This document shows positions 10,801-22,619 of a stretch of DNA of 64,000 nucleotides, piece after piece. Both the position numbers and the translations under genes were made by a program. Origin of the DNA: Schistocerca nitens (lineage: Eukaryota; Arthropoda; Insecta; Orthoptera; Acrididae); the NCBI RefSeq assembly GCF_023898315.1, contig NC_064615.1, forward strand, positions 1,183,289,413 through 1,183,353,412, written 5' to 3'. Below the pieces are notes generated by a model. That model saw only the letters and a list, made by a program, of their open reading frames with translations, was not told the DNA's origin and searched no databases. Each line of letters begins with the position of its first letter. Position 1 is the first letter of the stretch.

Positions 10801-12829
10801 GATCTTTTTTGTTTTAAAGAGAGAACTGTGCATTGGTTTGAGGAATAAAGTTCTGTGTGTTCCTGTATAACTAACAGTAATTGACCTTGGCCCCTTCCCA
10901 CAACCTGATCCACTCTGTCCTGCGAAACCAGATTTCACAGACGTTATACATAGAAGACGGATAATATTACATATGTTTATTGTGATTTTATATCATGTAA
11001 CATTTTTCAGTTTTTAAATTATCATTTTCATAATATTTTGCTCTCGAGCATTATCCTTTTGAATGTTCATTTGTGAACAGTCTGTATTCATAGTGCAATC
11101 TTACCTTAACATTACACAGGTTGTTAGTTTTTCAATCTCATTTTCCAGGATTACCAAATATTTACATACAACATTATCACATGATGTGCCTGAGTTTTGT
11201 GTTCATAAATCCCACGTGACATGAGTGTCCATCATTACAGATTCTGAGGGAAGAAAGCTTTATAACATAAAATCACGAAAACTATATTTAACTACACCTC
11301 TGACAAGTTTGCTAGGTTGTGTCTACTAGTCAACAGGAATGTTACAGACAGGAAGAAGCATTCATTTTTACTCTACTATTGCAACTCTTTCTTCATCACA
11401 AGAGAACTATTGAGTTCATAATTTCATAACTATCTACTCATGTTAATCCACATACTTCCTGTACACTATCTACTGATAGATTCTACAGTACAATATTGTA
11501 TTATAAAAGTGTTATCATTGACTGTAAACAGTGTACTTCAGTGTCTGTGACTTATACTTCCTTTGCTACATTATATCACTCTTGTGTATTCTGTTGCACA
11601 TGAATATGTTTATGAGAATTGTGCCAATGAACAAGTGTAAAACAATGTTGAAACAACTTGTGTTCATGTACAAATGTACTGCAATAATTGTTGCTCGGTT
11701 CTCTTCTCAGTCACACGAACTTGTAATGCTCGGACAGACCCTTTTTTGTGTGGTAGCACAAGACCTAAGTCCAGCCCTCTTATACATCTGGTGTAATGTA
11801 ACTTTTTCATACACACAATGACACCATCTCACTCACACATGTTTTCACACATATAATTATTTATTTTTGGTGCTGCCCTTACACTTTGGTACCATACACC
11901 TAACTGTTGCATCCCCTGTTTTACCCAGGATATTACTCTGCATCATTCACTGGAAGGACACTTAAAAACATGAATCTATGTGCTCAGTTGCTCAGTGGCT
12001 ACTAAAGCATCGCACTTTCGGTATTCATATATTCATTTTCTATCCGTGCACAGTTCACTCTTTATCGTTTTCTTTTACGAGTTGTAGGAGTACACATGTT
12101 TGTACTGTGGTTGTCAATTTCACTTACCTTTTTGCACCTGGAAAGAAAAATCTTGTCATAGGCAGGACACAGTCTGCTATCTTGTAGTATATTGAAGACC
12201 TGAATTTATCTTCCTTCATTCCTGATGTTGATATCCTCTTTTGTGTAGCATGTAAATAACCACTTGTATAAATGTAAATACCTTGTACATAGTATCACAG
12301 TATGTAGCTAGTTTTTGTTAGATAGTGTTTACTTTGTCCTCTGTATGTGTGTTCCTTATCTAAATTCTTCCAGATTTATTAACCTTGGTTTAGTCCTATG
12401 GCGTAGGGGTTTTGTTTCCTTAGCAGTCAACTAATAAAGTTTTCTCTATGTGTAGATTGCTTGGCATTTCTTTCCTAAGCTACGATCATTATCTGGTGGC
12501 AATCCATCAGCTTACACTGTGCTGTGCACATTTGTGGAGGTTGCCATCCTTAAAGCTTGTGCAGTTCTGTCCTCACTCCACTTCGCTACTTACCTGTGCT
12601 GCATCGCGATCAGATGCCTCCTGTGTATTTAAACAGAACAGTGCCAAAGTAAATGATTTCTCACGCTAAGTGAAGGTAATGTTTCCTGAGCCTCTCTCTC
12701 TCATTAATATACAATGAAAATCTTACATAACTAAAACTTACATCTGAATAAGGCAACAGACGTGAAATAGGCAAAATAAAATCTTTCCATAATACTAAAG
12801 ATCGATCGTAACAATTATATTCGAGTGGA
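10801..12829. other. unassigned intronic sequence
   Basis: AT-rich with several short non-conserved open frames. The stretch next to 12830 could hold the 3' end of the minus-strand Gypsy element, but I found no LTR. Confidence 0.35.
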
Positions 12830-13369
12830 CAACATGTAATTTCTCATATACACTTATATAATTGCTCCAAGCCATGCTTGATCAATGTCAAATTCTGGGT
12901 AGAGCCCTTTTTCCTTACCACTGTTTAAGAAAACTAACTTATAGTCTCCTGGATGCGGAATTTTTGATATAACAAATGACCCAGCAGTTGCCATTTGTGA
13001 ATCGGCTTACCGTACTTTGTCAGTTTTGGATGGGTCCTAAGGAATACTTGTTGCCCCACATGTTACTCTACAGTGTGTCCTAATCTCTTATCATACAATT
13101 GTTTTCTGTTTTCTGCTTTTTCTTCCGTGCTAACCAGTGCCAAACGTATTTTCTCCTTGTGCAATTTTACTTTCATACAGGCCTTAGGTAGAGGTTTTTC
13201 CCAATCATATACTTTTATTTTGCCAAACAGCAATTCTGTAGGTATGAAGCTGGTTGGCTATGTGGGAGATTGTTAACAATTCGCTGGAACAGTCTTAACA
13301 TATTCAGTCCATCCTGTGTTTTTGTGAGGGGCGTAAATGTGGATAAATCTGTTAAATTCATTGCATATC
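12830..13369 (-). pseudogene. Gypsy-type integrase, C-terminal part
   Basis: On the minus strand the frames show NRKQLYDKRLGHTVE, then GQQVFLRTHPKLTKYGKPIH and a KWQLLGHLLYQKF block. This is the order found after the integrase core of Gypsy/mdg-type pol (a basic linker, then the strand with VGQ.VLLRTH). Stops and frameshifts are frequent. The matching integrase core is 3 kb away at 16355-16640 because an RTE LINE has inserted between the two. Confidence 0.7.
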
Positions 13370-13493
13370 CTCCCTGTATGATTAAATGATGATGGTGTCC
13401 TCTTCGGTAAAATATTCCGGAGGTAAAATAGTCCTCCATTCGGATCTCCGGGCGGCTACTACTCAAGAGGACATCGTTATCAGGAGAAAGAAA

Positions 13494-14364
13494 ACTGGCG
13501 TTCTTCGGATCAGAGCGTGGAATGTCAGATCCCTTAATCGGGCAGGTACGTTAGAAAATTTAAAAAGGGAAATGAATAGGTTAAAGTTAGATATAGTGGG
13601 AATTAGTGAAGCTTGGTGGCAGGAGGAACAAGGCTTTTCATCAGGTGAATACAGGGTTATAAATACAAAATCAAATAGGGGTAATGCACGAGTAGGTTTA
13701 ATAATGAATAGGAGTGCGGGTAAGCTACTACAAACAGCTTAGTGAACGCATTATTGTGGCCAAGATAGACACGAAGCCCATGCCTAATACAGTGGTACAA
13801 GTTTATATGCCAACTAGCTCTGCAGATGATGAAGTAGTTGATGAATCATATAATGAGATAAAAGAAATTATTCAGGTAGTGAAGGGAGACGAAAATTTAA
13901 TAGTCATGGGTGACTGGAATTCAACAGTAGGAAAAGGAAGAGAAGGAAACATAGTAGGTGAATATGGATTGGGGGTAAGAAATGAAAGAGGAAGCCGCCT
14001 GGTAGAATTTTGCACAGAGCATAACTTAATCATAGCTAACACTTGGCTCAAGAATCAAGAAAGAAGGTTGTATACCTGGAAGAACCCTGGAGATACTAAA
14101 AGGTTTCAGATAGATTATATAATGGTAAGACAGAGATTTAGGAACCAGGTTTTAAATTGTAAGACATTTCCAGGGGCAGATGTGGACTTTGACCACAATC
14201 TATTGGTTATGAACTGTAGATTAAAAATGAAGAAACTGCGGAAAGCTGGGAATTTAAGGAGATGGGACCTGGATAAACTGAAAGAACCAGAGGTTGTACA
14301 GAGTTTCAGGGAGAGCATAAGGGAACAATTGACAGGAATGGGGGAAAGAAATACAGTAGAATAA
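13494..14364 (+). pseudogene. RTE endonuclease domain, copy 1
   Basis: Visible blocks are RIRAWNVRSLNRAG, then LDIVGISEAWW (with the catalytic Glu), IVMGDWNSTVG, and VDFDHNLLVMNCR near the end. They are the N, E, GDWN and (S)DH motifs of exonuclease-endonuclease-phosphatase nucleases that nick the target for LINE insertion. The usual SDH Ser is Phe here. The frame is broken near 13735 and by a stop at 14362-14364. Confidence 0.85.
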
Positions 14365-14399
14365 GAATGGGTAGCTTTGAGGAATGAAACAGTGAAGGC

Positions 14400-16318
14400 A
14401 GCAGAGGATCAAGTAGGTAAAAAATGAGGGCTAGTAGAAATCCTTGGGTAACAGAAGAGATACTGAATTTAATTGATGAAAGGAGAAAATACAAAAATGC
14501 AGTAAGTGAAGCAGGCAAAAAGGAATACAAACGACTCAAAAATGAGATCGGCAGGAAGTGCTAAATGGCTAAGCAGGGATGGCTAGAGGACAAATGTAAG
14601 GATGTAGAGGCTTATCTCACGAGGGGTAAGATAGATACCGCCTACAGGAAAATTAAAGAGACCTTTGGAGAAAAGAGAACCACTTGCATGAATATCAAGA
14701 GCTCAGATGGAAACCCAGTTCTAAGCAAAGAAGGGAAAGCATAAATGTGGAAGGAGTATATAGAGGGTCTATACAGGGTCGATGTACGTGAGGACAATAT
14801 TATGGAAATGGAAGAGGAGGTAGATGAAGATGAAATGGGAGATATAATACTGCGTGAAGAGTTTGACAGAGCACTGAAAGACCTAAGTCAAAACAAGGCC
14901 CTGGGAGTAGACAACATTCCATTAGAACTACTGACAGCCTTGGGAGAGCCAGGCCTAACAAAACTATACCATCTTGTGAGCAAGATGTATGAGACAGGCG
15001 AAATTCCCTCAGACTTCAAGAAGAATATAATAATTCCAATCCCAAAGAAAGCAGGTGTTGACAGATGTGAAAATTACCGAACTATCAGTTTAATAATTCA
15101 CAGCTGCAAAATACTAACATGATTTCTTTACAGACAATTGGAAAAATTGGTAGAAGCCGACCTCGGGGAAGATCAGTTTGGATTCCGTAGAAATATTCGA
15201 ACATGTGAGGCAATTCTGACCCTACGACTTATCTTAGAAAATAGATTAAGGAAAGGCAAACCATTGTTTCTAGCATTTGTGAACTTAGAGAAAACTTTTG
15301 ACAATGTTGACTGGAATACTCTCTTTCAAATTCTGAAGGTGGCAGGGGTAAAATACAGGGAGCAAAAGGCTATTTACAATTTGTACAGAAACCAGATGGC
15401 AATTATAAGAGTCGAGGGACATGAAAGGGAAGCAGTGGTTAGGGAAGGGAGTGAGACAGGGTTGTAGCCTCTCTCCGATGCTATTCAATCTGTATATTGA
15501 GCAAGCAGTAAAGGAAACAAAAGAAAAGTTCGGAGTAGGTATTAAAATCCATGGAGAAGAAATAAAAACTTTGAGGTTTGCCGATGACATTGTAATTCTG
15601 TCAGACACAGCAAAGGATTGGAAGAGCAGTTGAATGGAATGGACAGTGTCTTGAAAGGAGGGTATAAGATGAACATCAACAACAGCAAAACGAGGATAAT
15701 GGAATGCTGTCGAATTAAATCGGGTGATGCTGAGGGAATTAGATTAGGAAATGAGACACTTAAAGTAGTAAAGGAGTTTTGCTATTTGATGGTCGAAGTA
15801 GAGAGGATATAAAATGAAGACTGGGAATGGCAAGGAAAGCGTTTCTGAAGAAGAGAAATTTGTTAACATCGAGAATTGATTTAAGCGTCAGGAAGTCATT
15901 TCTGAAAGGGTTTGTATGGAGTGTAGCCATGTATGGAAGTGAAACATGGGCGATAAATAGTTTAGACAGGAAGAGAATAGAAGCTTTCGAAATGTGGTAC
16001 TACAGAAGAATGCTGAAGATTAGATGGGTACATCACATAACTAATGAGGAAGTATTGTATAGAATTGGGGAGAAGAGGAGTTTGTGACACAACTTGACTA
16101 GAAGAAGGGATCGGTTGGTAGGACATATTCTGAGGCATCAAGGGATCACCAGTTTGGTACTGGAGGGCAGCGTGGAGGGGAAAAATTGTAGAGGGAGACC
16201 AAGAGATGAATACACTAATCAGATTCAGAAGCATGTAGGTTTCAGTAGGTACTGGGAGATGAAGAAGCTTGCCCAGGATACAGTAGCATGGAGAGTCGCA
16301 TCAAACCAGTCTCAGGAC
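14400..16318 (+). pseudogene. RTE reverse transcriptase and C-terminal domain, copy 1
   Basis: The RT is recognisable from NKALGVDNIPLELL through IIPIPKKAGVDRCENYRTIS, VRQGCSLSPMLFNLYIEQ and LRFADDIVILSD, which holds the catalytic FADD. The C-terminal part has YGSETWAINSLDRKRIEAF and LVGHILRHQGI, ending in NQSQD and a stop at 16319-16321. In-frame stops or shifts occur near 14426, 14743, 15122, 15467, 15633, 15812 and 16087, so the copy is dead. The FADD motif itself survives. Confidence 0.9.
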
Positions 16319-16354
16319 TGAAGACCACCACAACAACAACAACATACTCCCTGT

Positions 16355-16924
16355 GGGACTTGTTTCAGTGTGAAACCTGAATACAAGTACATGTTTGATG
16401 TGAGTGTTCATGAACTTTTTCAACAGTTACCTGTAAAGTATAACACAGTTTCAGTCATCAGTATTTCTGGCTTGCCTATGCTGGGTAGATAATCTGCTTT
16501 AATCCTCCTGTTGATGGTGTTCACGTCAGTGACCACACAGCATATAATTTGACATACTTGGGGAAAATGTCATGTAATGCACCAACTTTCACTTGTGGAT
16601 GCTGTCCAGCCAAGTCCAAGGAAACTATCTATAAGTGTCTTTTTGGCAACATCAGTTGTGGTTCAGTTAGTTTTGACTTATTTGTATGCTCAGCCTTCTG
16701 ACACACAACACATTTTGGTATTACATGCAGAACTTTTCATCTTAAATTTGAATAGTAACAAGAAGTGCTTATCTTACTAAGGCATTTGGAGATGCCATAG
16801 TGTCCCCAAACATTGTTAGTGTGTAATATAAAATTGTTAATATGATCCTTGGCTAGCAAACACACCAGTGGCTCTGCTCTGGTTGGTGTCGGTGAAACAG
16901 TACATCTTGGTAAACCGCAAAAAA
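16355..16924 (-). pseudogene. Gypsy-type integrase core fragment
   Basis: On the minus strand, around 16460-16560, the frames read VVTDVNTINRRIKADYLP then SIGKPEILMTE and GTVLYFTG. This corresponds to the retroviral-type integrase core near its second Asp (the S-D-x-G-T-x-F region of Gypsy elements). It is degenerate. It continues, past the inserted RTE copy 1, into the C-terminal piece at 12830-13369. Confidence 0.6.
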
Positions 16925-17760
16925 TTATTTCAACATGTCACCGTTGTTCTTCAGCAGTTTTAGCCTTACCTTTTGCCATCTGGAACCCTTCTGCTGCAGT
17001 TTCTGAAAGCTATTACACATCGTAACATAATATGGCTGTTGTGTTTTATCTTTCATCAACAGAACCTTGATTTCTGAGTTGTTCTCTACGAATTCCAGGA
17101 ATGCCTCAATCATGCATAAGGAGTTATGTGTTGATTACCTCTGATGTACACAGTTTCAAAATTAAATTCCTATAAATACAACCACCACATAGCAATCCTC
17201 CTGTGTAAGAGTTTATAATTGAGAAGGTAGAATGAAGACTGCTGGTTGCAACGCACCTTGGTATGTTTTCCTCACAGTTCATATTTGAACTTTTTGAACA
17301 TCCATATTACCACCAGAGCATTGAATTCAATCATGGAATATGCTCATTTATCTTCAGATAGGTTCCTGCTAACGAAACTAATTACTTTGCTGGCAAACTC
17401 CCCATTTGTTTCAGTGATTTGGAATAAATAAGCTCCCACCTCTTGCAAGGATGCGTCTGTACATGAACAAAAATGCTGGGTCATGTCAGGATGATGTATG
17501 ATAGTGGCATTCGAAGGAGCTTCTTTAATGTTGTCAAAATTATTTGGCTTGACTTGTTCAATAACCAGAGATGGTTCTTCCAAAGAAGATTCATTAGAGC
17601 ATCACCATTTAAAAGCTGCTGTGGTATAAATTTTCTGAAGAAAAACACTAATTCAAACGTTGATATACAGAGCATCAAATTTCTTAGGTTATGGAACTAC
17701 ACCTTAAGGTGATATTGTGTGTCCAAGGAGTTTAACACTTTCCTTACCAAAATGTGACTT
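16925..17760 (-). pseudogene. Gypsy-type RNase H region
   Basis: Minus-strand frames give FFRKFIPQQLLNGDALMNLL (end of RT/connection), then HHPDMTQHFCSCTDASLQEV, where TDAS is the first RNase H Asp motif. GAYLFQI, SFVSRNLSEDK and, after a stop, EFNALVVIWMFKKFKYEL follow. The last block contains the conserved E of the E-x-L-A-V-V-W pattern. Stop codons and frame changes separate the blocks. Confidence 0.75.
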
Positions 17761-18400
17761 CATTAGGGTGGCTGTGACACTATATTCTGAAAACCTATAC
17801 AAGACTTGAGCCGAGGGCCTTTAGTGTCCTGACCACGTGGTGGTAGCAGTTAATAAATCATGAAAATACACAATACACAAGGACTCTACTTAACCATTCA
17901 GCTCCTAAGACTCAGTCTAACCCCAACCCCCACCCACCCCCCCTCCCCCTTCACCCCAATACAAAGGCAGTGTCCTTATATCTATCTTCATGTACGACAA
18001 TTTGCCAGTAAGAGGTTATGGTGAGGTACATAATGATATGGAATTTTATAGGTTGTTCTTCCAGGTTGTCAGGGCTTGTCCTGACACGCAGAATAATTTT
18101 ATCTAGTCCTTGTGCATTGAGCACAAGGTGGACAGTACCATCTGATGTACTAGTGGCCCGAATGGGACTACAGTATGCAGATAAGGATGGTTGTAGTATT
18201 TCCCACTTTAGCATTCTATTGATCTCTTTCCTCACAGCCTCCTTGGCCCATGGAATGTGGTAAGACAAAAAGCAGATTTCATGTGGGTACACCTCCATTT
18301 TGTATTTGTGTCCTTTTATATACCAGGGTGTCGTTAAGAAAGTGAGCATAACATACTAAAAACATCTGCAGTTTTTCCTTGTTTCTCCATAAGGCATGCA
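17761..18400 (-). pseudogene. Gypsy-type reverse transcriptase, N-terminal part
   Basis: The minus-strand frame 18349-17951 reads KEINRMLKWEILQPSLSAYC, then DGTVHLVLNAQGLDKIILRV and SYWQIVVHEDRYKDTAFV. These are the first RT blocks of Gypsy pol (E-I-x-x-L-L, then the D-x-R-x-L-N and Y-W-Q-I motifs). The D-L-x-S block before SYWQI is altered, and the catalytic YxDD region was not found between this and 17760. A C-rich tract at 17921-17956 interrupts the following sequence. Confidence 0.75.
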
Positions 18401-18477
18401 GATTCACTTACATTGGTGTGCGTGATCTCAGGGCCTATTCCTCTCCTTGTGATTGCACAATTACCAGTGTATTTACA

Positions 18478-18880
18478 AAGGGCATTCAAAAAGTTTTGCA
18501 CAGTCGTCTCTAATTTTCTTATTTTTTGCAGGAAGAGAATGAAATTTTTTGTGAACATACTTTGAACATTTAGCTATACATTGAGCCTATTCAATGTAGC
18601 CTACATCAGCTGTGACACATCTGCCCCAACGTTCTTTCCATGATGTAAATGCACTTTGGTAAAATTCTGGGGATTGACTTTTACACCATCACTTGACACA
18701 GGAAGAGAAGGTCTTTCTCAGTATCAAATGTTTTTCCGCACAGGTGGGCCATCAGATGACCAAAGAGGTAAAAATTGGACGGAGCCAAGTCTGGACTGTA
18801 GGGAGGATGAGGAACAATTTTCCAACCCATTTTCCTGATTTTCTCCTGCATCATAAGGGCTGTCACTTTGTGGTTGTACA
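18478..18880 (-). pseudogene. mariner transposase, C-terminal fragment
   Basis: On the minus strand the sequence shows WKIVPHPPYSPDLAPSNFYL, the catalytic block with the last Asp of the mariner DD34D triad, then GKTFDTEKDLL and SWKERWGRCVTADVGYIE. The end near 18481 (read outward: CGACTGTGCAAAACTTTTTG then AATGCCC) looks like a mariner terminal repeat. The N-terminal half and the other terminal repeat are missing. It abuts the Gypsy fragment on its 3' side. Confidence 0.8.
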
Positions 18881-19439
18881 GGTCTCTCTTCATATATAAT
18901 ATAATGGAATCAAGATCTGAGAGGAAATTCTCTATATCATGCTCATGCGTAGTGATTATAATTTTCACATATGTCAGTTCATAGTTGGCTTTTCAAAATT
19001 CTTAGTACATCTAAGTGTGATGTCAGATGTGTTCAGTATTGGGTTTTATTTATATACTTCTCAAGTATCTTCTGAGACCTTTGTGTGTTTGGCTGAACTG
19101 CACCAGGTTAAACACTTTGAACATCAAGCTTCCTTGTACTGTGATGGAATGAAACTTGTCTAGTAGGAATGTCGTTTCAACTGCTCATAGGTGTGATACT
19201 TTTACACAATGCCAGTGGCTCATAGCAAGTCATTATACTGTGTATAACCTACCATCTTCTGTGCTTCAGTCCAGTGCCTTGGGAAAACATTCTGGGATGC
19301 TCTTATGAACATGGCTGGGTTTATTTGCTTACCTGCAGAAGGAAAAATTAGAAACTGCCTGTTTCATAATAAGCCTTGAGTCACAAGCTAAGTAGAAAAT
19401 CATCTCAGCTCTCTGAGACTGCAGATGTGTGTGCAAGTT
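18881..19439. other. unassigned intronic sequence
   Basis: No repeat boundary, RNA or credible coding frame recognised. Confidence 0.35.
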
Positions 19440-19610
19440 GCACTTGCGTGAGTGAGTATGTGCGTGTGTGTATGTGTGTCTACTGCTGACAATGGCCTTA
19501 ATGGCCGAAAGCTATGATTGTGTGAATCTTTTTATTGTGCCTATCACGGCTCAGCACCTCTGCTATATGGTGAGTAGCAACTTTCCTTCTCTCGTATTGT
19601 TGAGTAATAA
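19440..19610 (-). repeat. copy of the unclassified repeat seen at 6815
   Basis: The reverse complement of this stretch (…GTTGCTACTCACCATATAGC, then TTCACACAATCATAGCTTTC and GGCCATTAAGGCCATTG) aligns to 6824-6905. A GT-rich run at 19430-19480 matches the CA-rich part of the other copy. The palindromic TGGCC(T)TTAATGGCC at 19492-19506 is a distinctive internal mark. Only the end module is present here. Confidence 0.55.
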
Positions 19611-20180
19611 TCTCTTAAGTCAAAAAAATAGCAAATTAATGCTGACTTATGATGCAGAATCATAATCCACATCCCTCAAGTACCACCAGTGATATGATTT
19701 TTAATATTTATTTTATTTTCTATTCTGTTATTTTATTCAGTCATATAAACTTTTCCTCTTTCAAACCAACTTTGTGACAACAGCTCAAAAGAATTATTGA
19801 AACAAATAATTTAATCTGAATTTTACAAAAAATTTACTGTCAACATTTGCCCTATCAACTAACATCTTCAACTGATCTTGAAATCGAACTAAAACATTCC
19901 CAGGATGATTACAGAATCCTTCATTATTGTGAGTTACACCATCACAAATTAATAGTATCTGAAAGAAATTAAACATAAATTTAGATATAGTGAATTTGGA
20001 ACTCTGTTAGAAAGAAAATCATTTAATGGTACAACATTTTTCATTATTTCAGTTTTCATTATAATATTATCTAACAATTTCACAGGATTATTTCATAATG
20101 GCAGATTGTTTGTTATGCCTATCTGTGACTCGGAACTTCAGCCATATGATCAGCAATCTATTCTTTACTGTATTACCTTT
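19611..20180. other. unassigned intronic sequence
   Basis: AT-rich, no feature recognised. Confidence 0.35.
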
Positions 20181-20439
20181 ATTATCACCTTTATTACCAG
20201 TTCTATGTCATTCACCAGCCACAGCTGGACAGACAGTGTCAAGAACAAAATACATGAATACAACTCTACTATGATAGTAATTTAATACCGCAAGACATAT
20301 TTAAGTTATAAATTAGATTACAATAATATCACAACAATAAAATAGATACAAGTATATAATGAAATTAAATATAAGGGTTGCTGTTGGAGTCATGGAACTC
20401 AGCTGCAGCTCAAGTAAACACAATGCTATTACTAGAGAA

Positions 20440-20697
20440 CAATTCTTCAATATTGTAGAAGGGATGCTCTTTTAGCTTACACAAAATAGTAGTTTTAAAC
20501 TGCTCTCATGGTAAAGACTGAATGTCATCAGGTAGAGAATTAAACAGTTTTAGGGCCACCATTGGGAAGCTGCTTTGTGTCTTTGCTAATCAACACCTTG
20601 GCATGTCGATACTGTTTTTGATGCAAGTGCTGCATTTGTGAATGTCATTTCTCATTCTGTAGATATCATTATTTCTCTTTATGTGGAAGAGGCAGTT
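20440..20697 (-). pseudogene. C-terminal tail of the LINE ORF
   Basis: After the TA microsatellite the minus-strand frame continues with LFHIKRNNDIYRMRNDIHKC, then SSFPMVALKLFNSLPDDIQS and FKTTILCKLKEHPFYNIEEL. This is the typical tail of Jockey/CR1 ORF2 (K-x-Y-N-x-L-P-x-x-I followed by F-K-x-x-L). The segment normally between it and the RT thumb is missing and the TA run stands in its place. Confidence 0.65.
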
Positions 20698-20698
20698 C

Positions 20699-20718
20699 AA
20701 TATATATATATATATATA
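20699..20718. repeat. (TA)n microsatellite inside the LINE
   Basis: About nine TA units sit between the RT thumb and the C-terminal tail of the LINE. The repeat is read as Tyr-Ile codons on the minus strand. Confidence 0.9.
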
Positions 20719-20739
20719 GAAGTAATGATCGTCATTGCT

Positions 20740-21587
20740 TTCTTTTGCAGTAAAAGCTCATTCTCGCAGCCTGCAGGATGGCCCCAAAACAACAGCCCAT
20801 AACTGATGTGGCTGTGGAACATTGCATAGTACACAGTTAGCAGGTACTGCTCTGGTACTATACTTTTCAGTTTCCTCAAGAGGTACAGGACCTGTGAAAG
20901 TTTGGAACATACATATTTGGTGTGCTGTTGCCAGGTTAATTGGGTATCAATGAGAAAGCCCAGAAGTTTAACATCTGCTGTGTTACCCAGTGCTCCTGTA
21001 TTGCTGAGGCTGCATATCATCCTCTGAGCTTTTTCTTCATTAATTTTCATTCTGTTCATGATAAAAGAGGCGTTAGCTTCATTCAACAAAACTTCTGCTT
21101 GTTGGAATGCCTGTACAACATTCTCTCCTTTTGAGAACAAGATTGTATCATCTGCAAACTGCAAGGTGTGCCCATTGGAGCCTATGTCATTTACGAAGAT
21201 AAGGAACAGCAGGGGCCCTGTTACCGATCCCTGTGGCACACCATGCTGTAGCTTCTTCTCACCTGAATCAGCTCCTTGCACGGAGACAATGTACTGTCTG
21301 TTTCTCAGGTAGGATTCAAGAGTTCACAGGACAGATCCCCCTATACCATATGTTTTTAGCTTTCTGAGCAGGGCCTTATGTGGGATGCAGTCAAATTCCT
21401 TACTGAGGTCACAGAATACTAGTGCTATAGACTCTTTGTCTTCAAAACCCTGACTTATGTTTGTAACTAAGTCAAGTACAGCTGTCGTTGTTGACCTACC
21501 CTTCTGAAAGCCATGTTGCGCATCATAAAAAAGACTATTTCCTTCAAAGTAACTTAATAGTTGTTCCTTCATTATCGACTGCATCAC
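20740..21587 (-). pseudogene. LINE reverse transcriptase core
   Basis: In order on the minus strand: DAQHGFQKGRSTTTAVLDL (RT motif 2), LVFCDLSKEFDCIPHKALL (motif A, first catalytic Asp in FCDLSK), LQHGVPQGSVTGPLLFLIF (motif B), and HTLQFADDTILFS (motif C with FADD). WQQHTKYVCSKLSQVLYLL and SHISYGLLFWGH (thumb side) follow. The core is in two frames because of a break near 21320. Catalytic residues are preserved but the ORF as a whole is interrupted. Confidence 0.88.
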
Positions 21588-22619
21588 CTTCTCTAGTACT
21601 GGTACTCATAAGGGCCTGTAGCTTGACACTTCACGTGGACTGCCTTTTCTGTAAACAGGCACTGTGTGCGCTACTTTCAGAAAGTCTGTAAATTCCCCTG
21701 CACTGTTAATGGCTGTGCAATTTCACTGATTATATTTTTTAACATAGTACAGGACATGCCATAAATATCAGGGGTCCCTGAAGATTTGTAGCAATTTTAC
21801 AATTTTTATTATTTCTTTTGGATACACTCTCTTCCATGTTACCATGCTGCATTTATTCTCAAATTTCACAGCAGCTGCAGGATGTATTCCAAAGTCAGGA
21901 ATTTCATCTACTGTGTTTTCCACTATTTTTATAAAATAGTCATTAAACTCATCTGGACTGCAAGAATTAGAGCAAGAGGTGGGCTTTTTCCTGTGGTCAG
22001 TAACCAGATCCCATGCTGCTTTACAAGGATTGTGAGCTTCTTCAATAAATCTGGCATTGCTTTCCTTCTTTCCTTTTTCTACTTCCTTTCCGTAGATCCT
22101 ATTGGTCTGTAAATAACTAGAGTACAGTCTGTCCTTAATATCTATATCTTTAGCAGCTTTGATCTTGTCATTTAGTTTTTGGACAAATAAATTTTATTTT
22201 GGCTAGTCTAGGAATATACCACCTCTTTACTTTGTAGTTTTTGTCTACATTTTGATTTAGCATTTGAATATCTCTTGGGTTTTAATGGAAAATGTTCATC
22301 AAATTTAACTTTAAGGGTGCAGAATTTGGTGGCAATTCATCAATTATTTGGTGCCAATCTATAGAAGACACTGTAGTTTGGAAATGGTTTTCTTTGTAAT
22401 ATACAAGCATACAAATGGTAGAAACCACCATCCACTATTGCTGATGCAGCGTATGGATAAAAATGTTATGTTGTCACAGGATTCCATAGATTTCACATTA
22501 TGTTTGGAATAATCTTCCTATCAACATGTTTACTTCAACATTGTGTAGAAAGTCACTCAGTTTTAAAAAAGTATTGCAACTGCTAAATTTTTGGCACTGC
22601 CATGGAAATAACAGCTAAC

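Larger units (their letters stand above)
13374..16346 (+). mobile_element. RTE-class LINE, copy 1, 5'-truncated
   Basis: The element runs from about 13374-13378 to the (CAA)n tail ending at 16346. The 8-bp sequence CTCCCTGT flanks it at 13370-13377 and 16347-16354 and is the likely target duplication; its last four bases also match the element, so the exact 5' edge is uncertain. Compared with copy 2 (32055-35209) it lacks about 180 bp of 5' leader. It has inserted into the integrase part of a minus-strand Gypsy element. It encodes an apurinic-type endonuclease followed by reverse transcriptase, the usual single-ORF layout of RTE elements. Confidence 0.9.
20180..22400 (-). mobile_element. Jockey/CR1-type LINE, 5'-truncated
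   Basis: A minus-strand non-LTR retrotransposon. From upstream to downstream it shows a pre-RT segment (NPCKAAWDLVTDHRKK, near 22000), VPVYRKGSPREVSSYRP near 21630, the RT core at 21587-20740, and a C-terminal tail near 20690-20440 with SSFPMVALKLFNSLPDDIQS. The 3' untranslated part appears to run to about 20180. The layout and the GVPQGS and FADD motifs fit the Jockey/CR1 group of arthropod LINEs; the exact clade is uncertain. No endonuclease domain is seen, so the copy is 5'-truncated. Confidence 0.82.
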
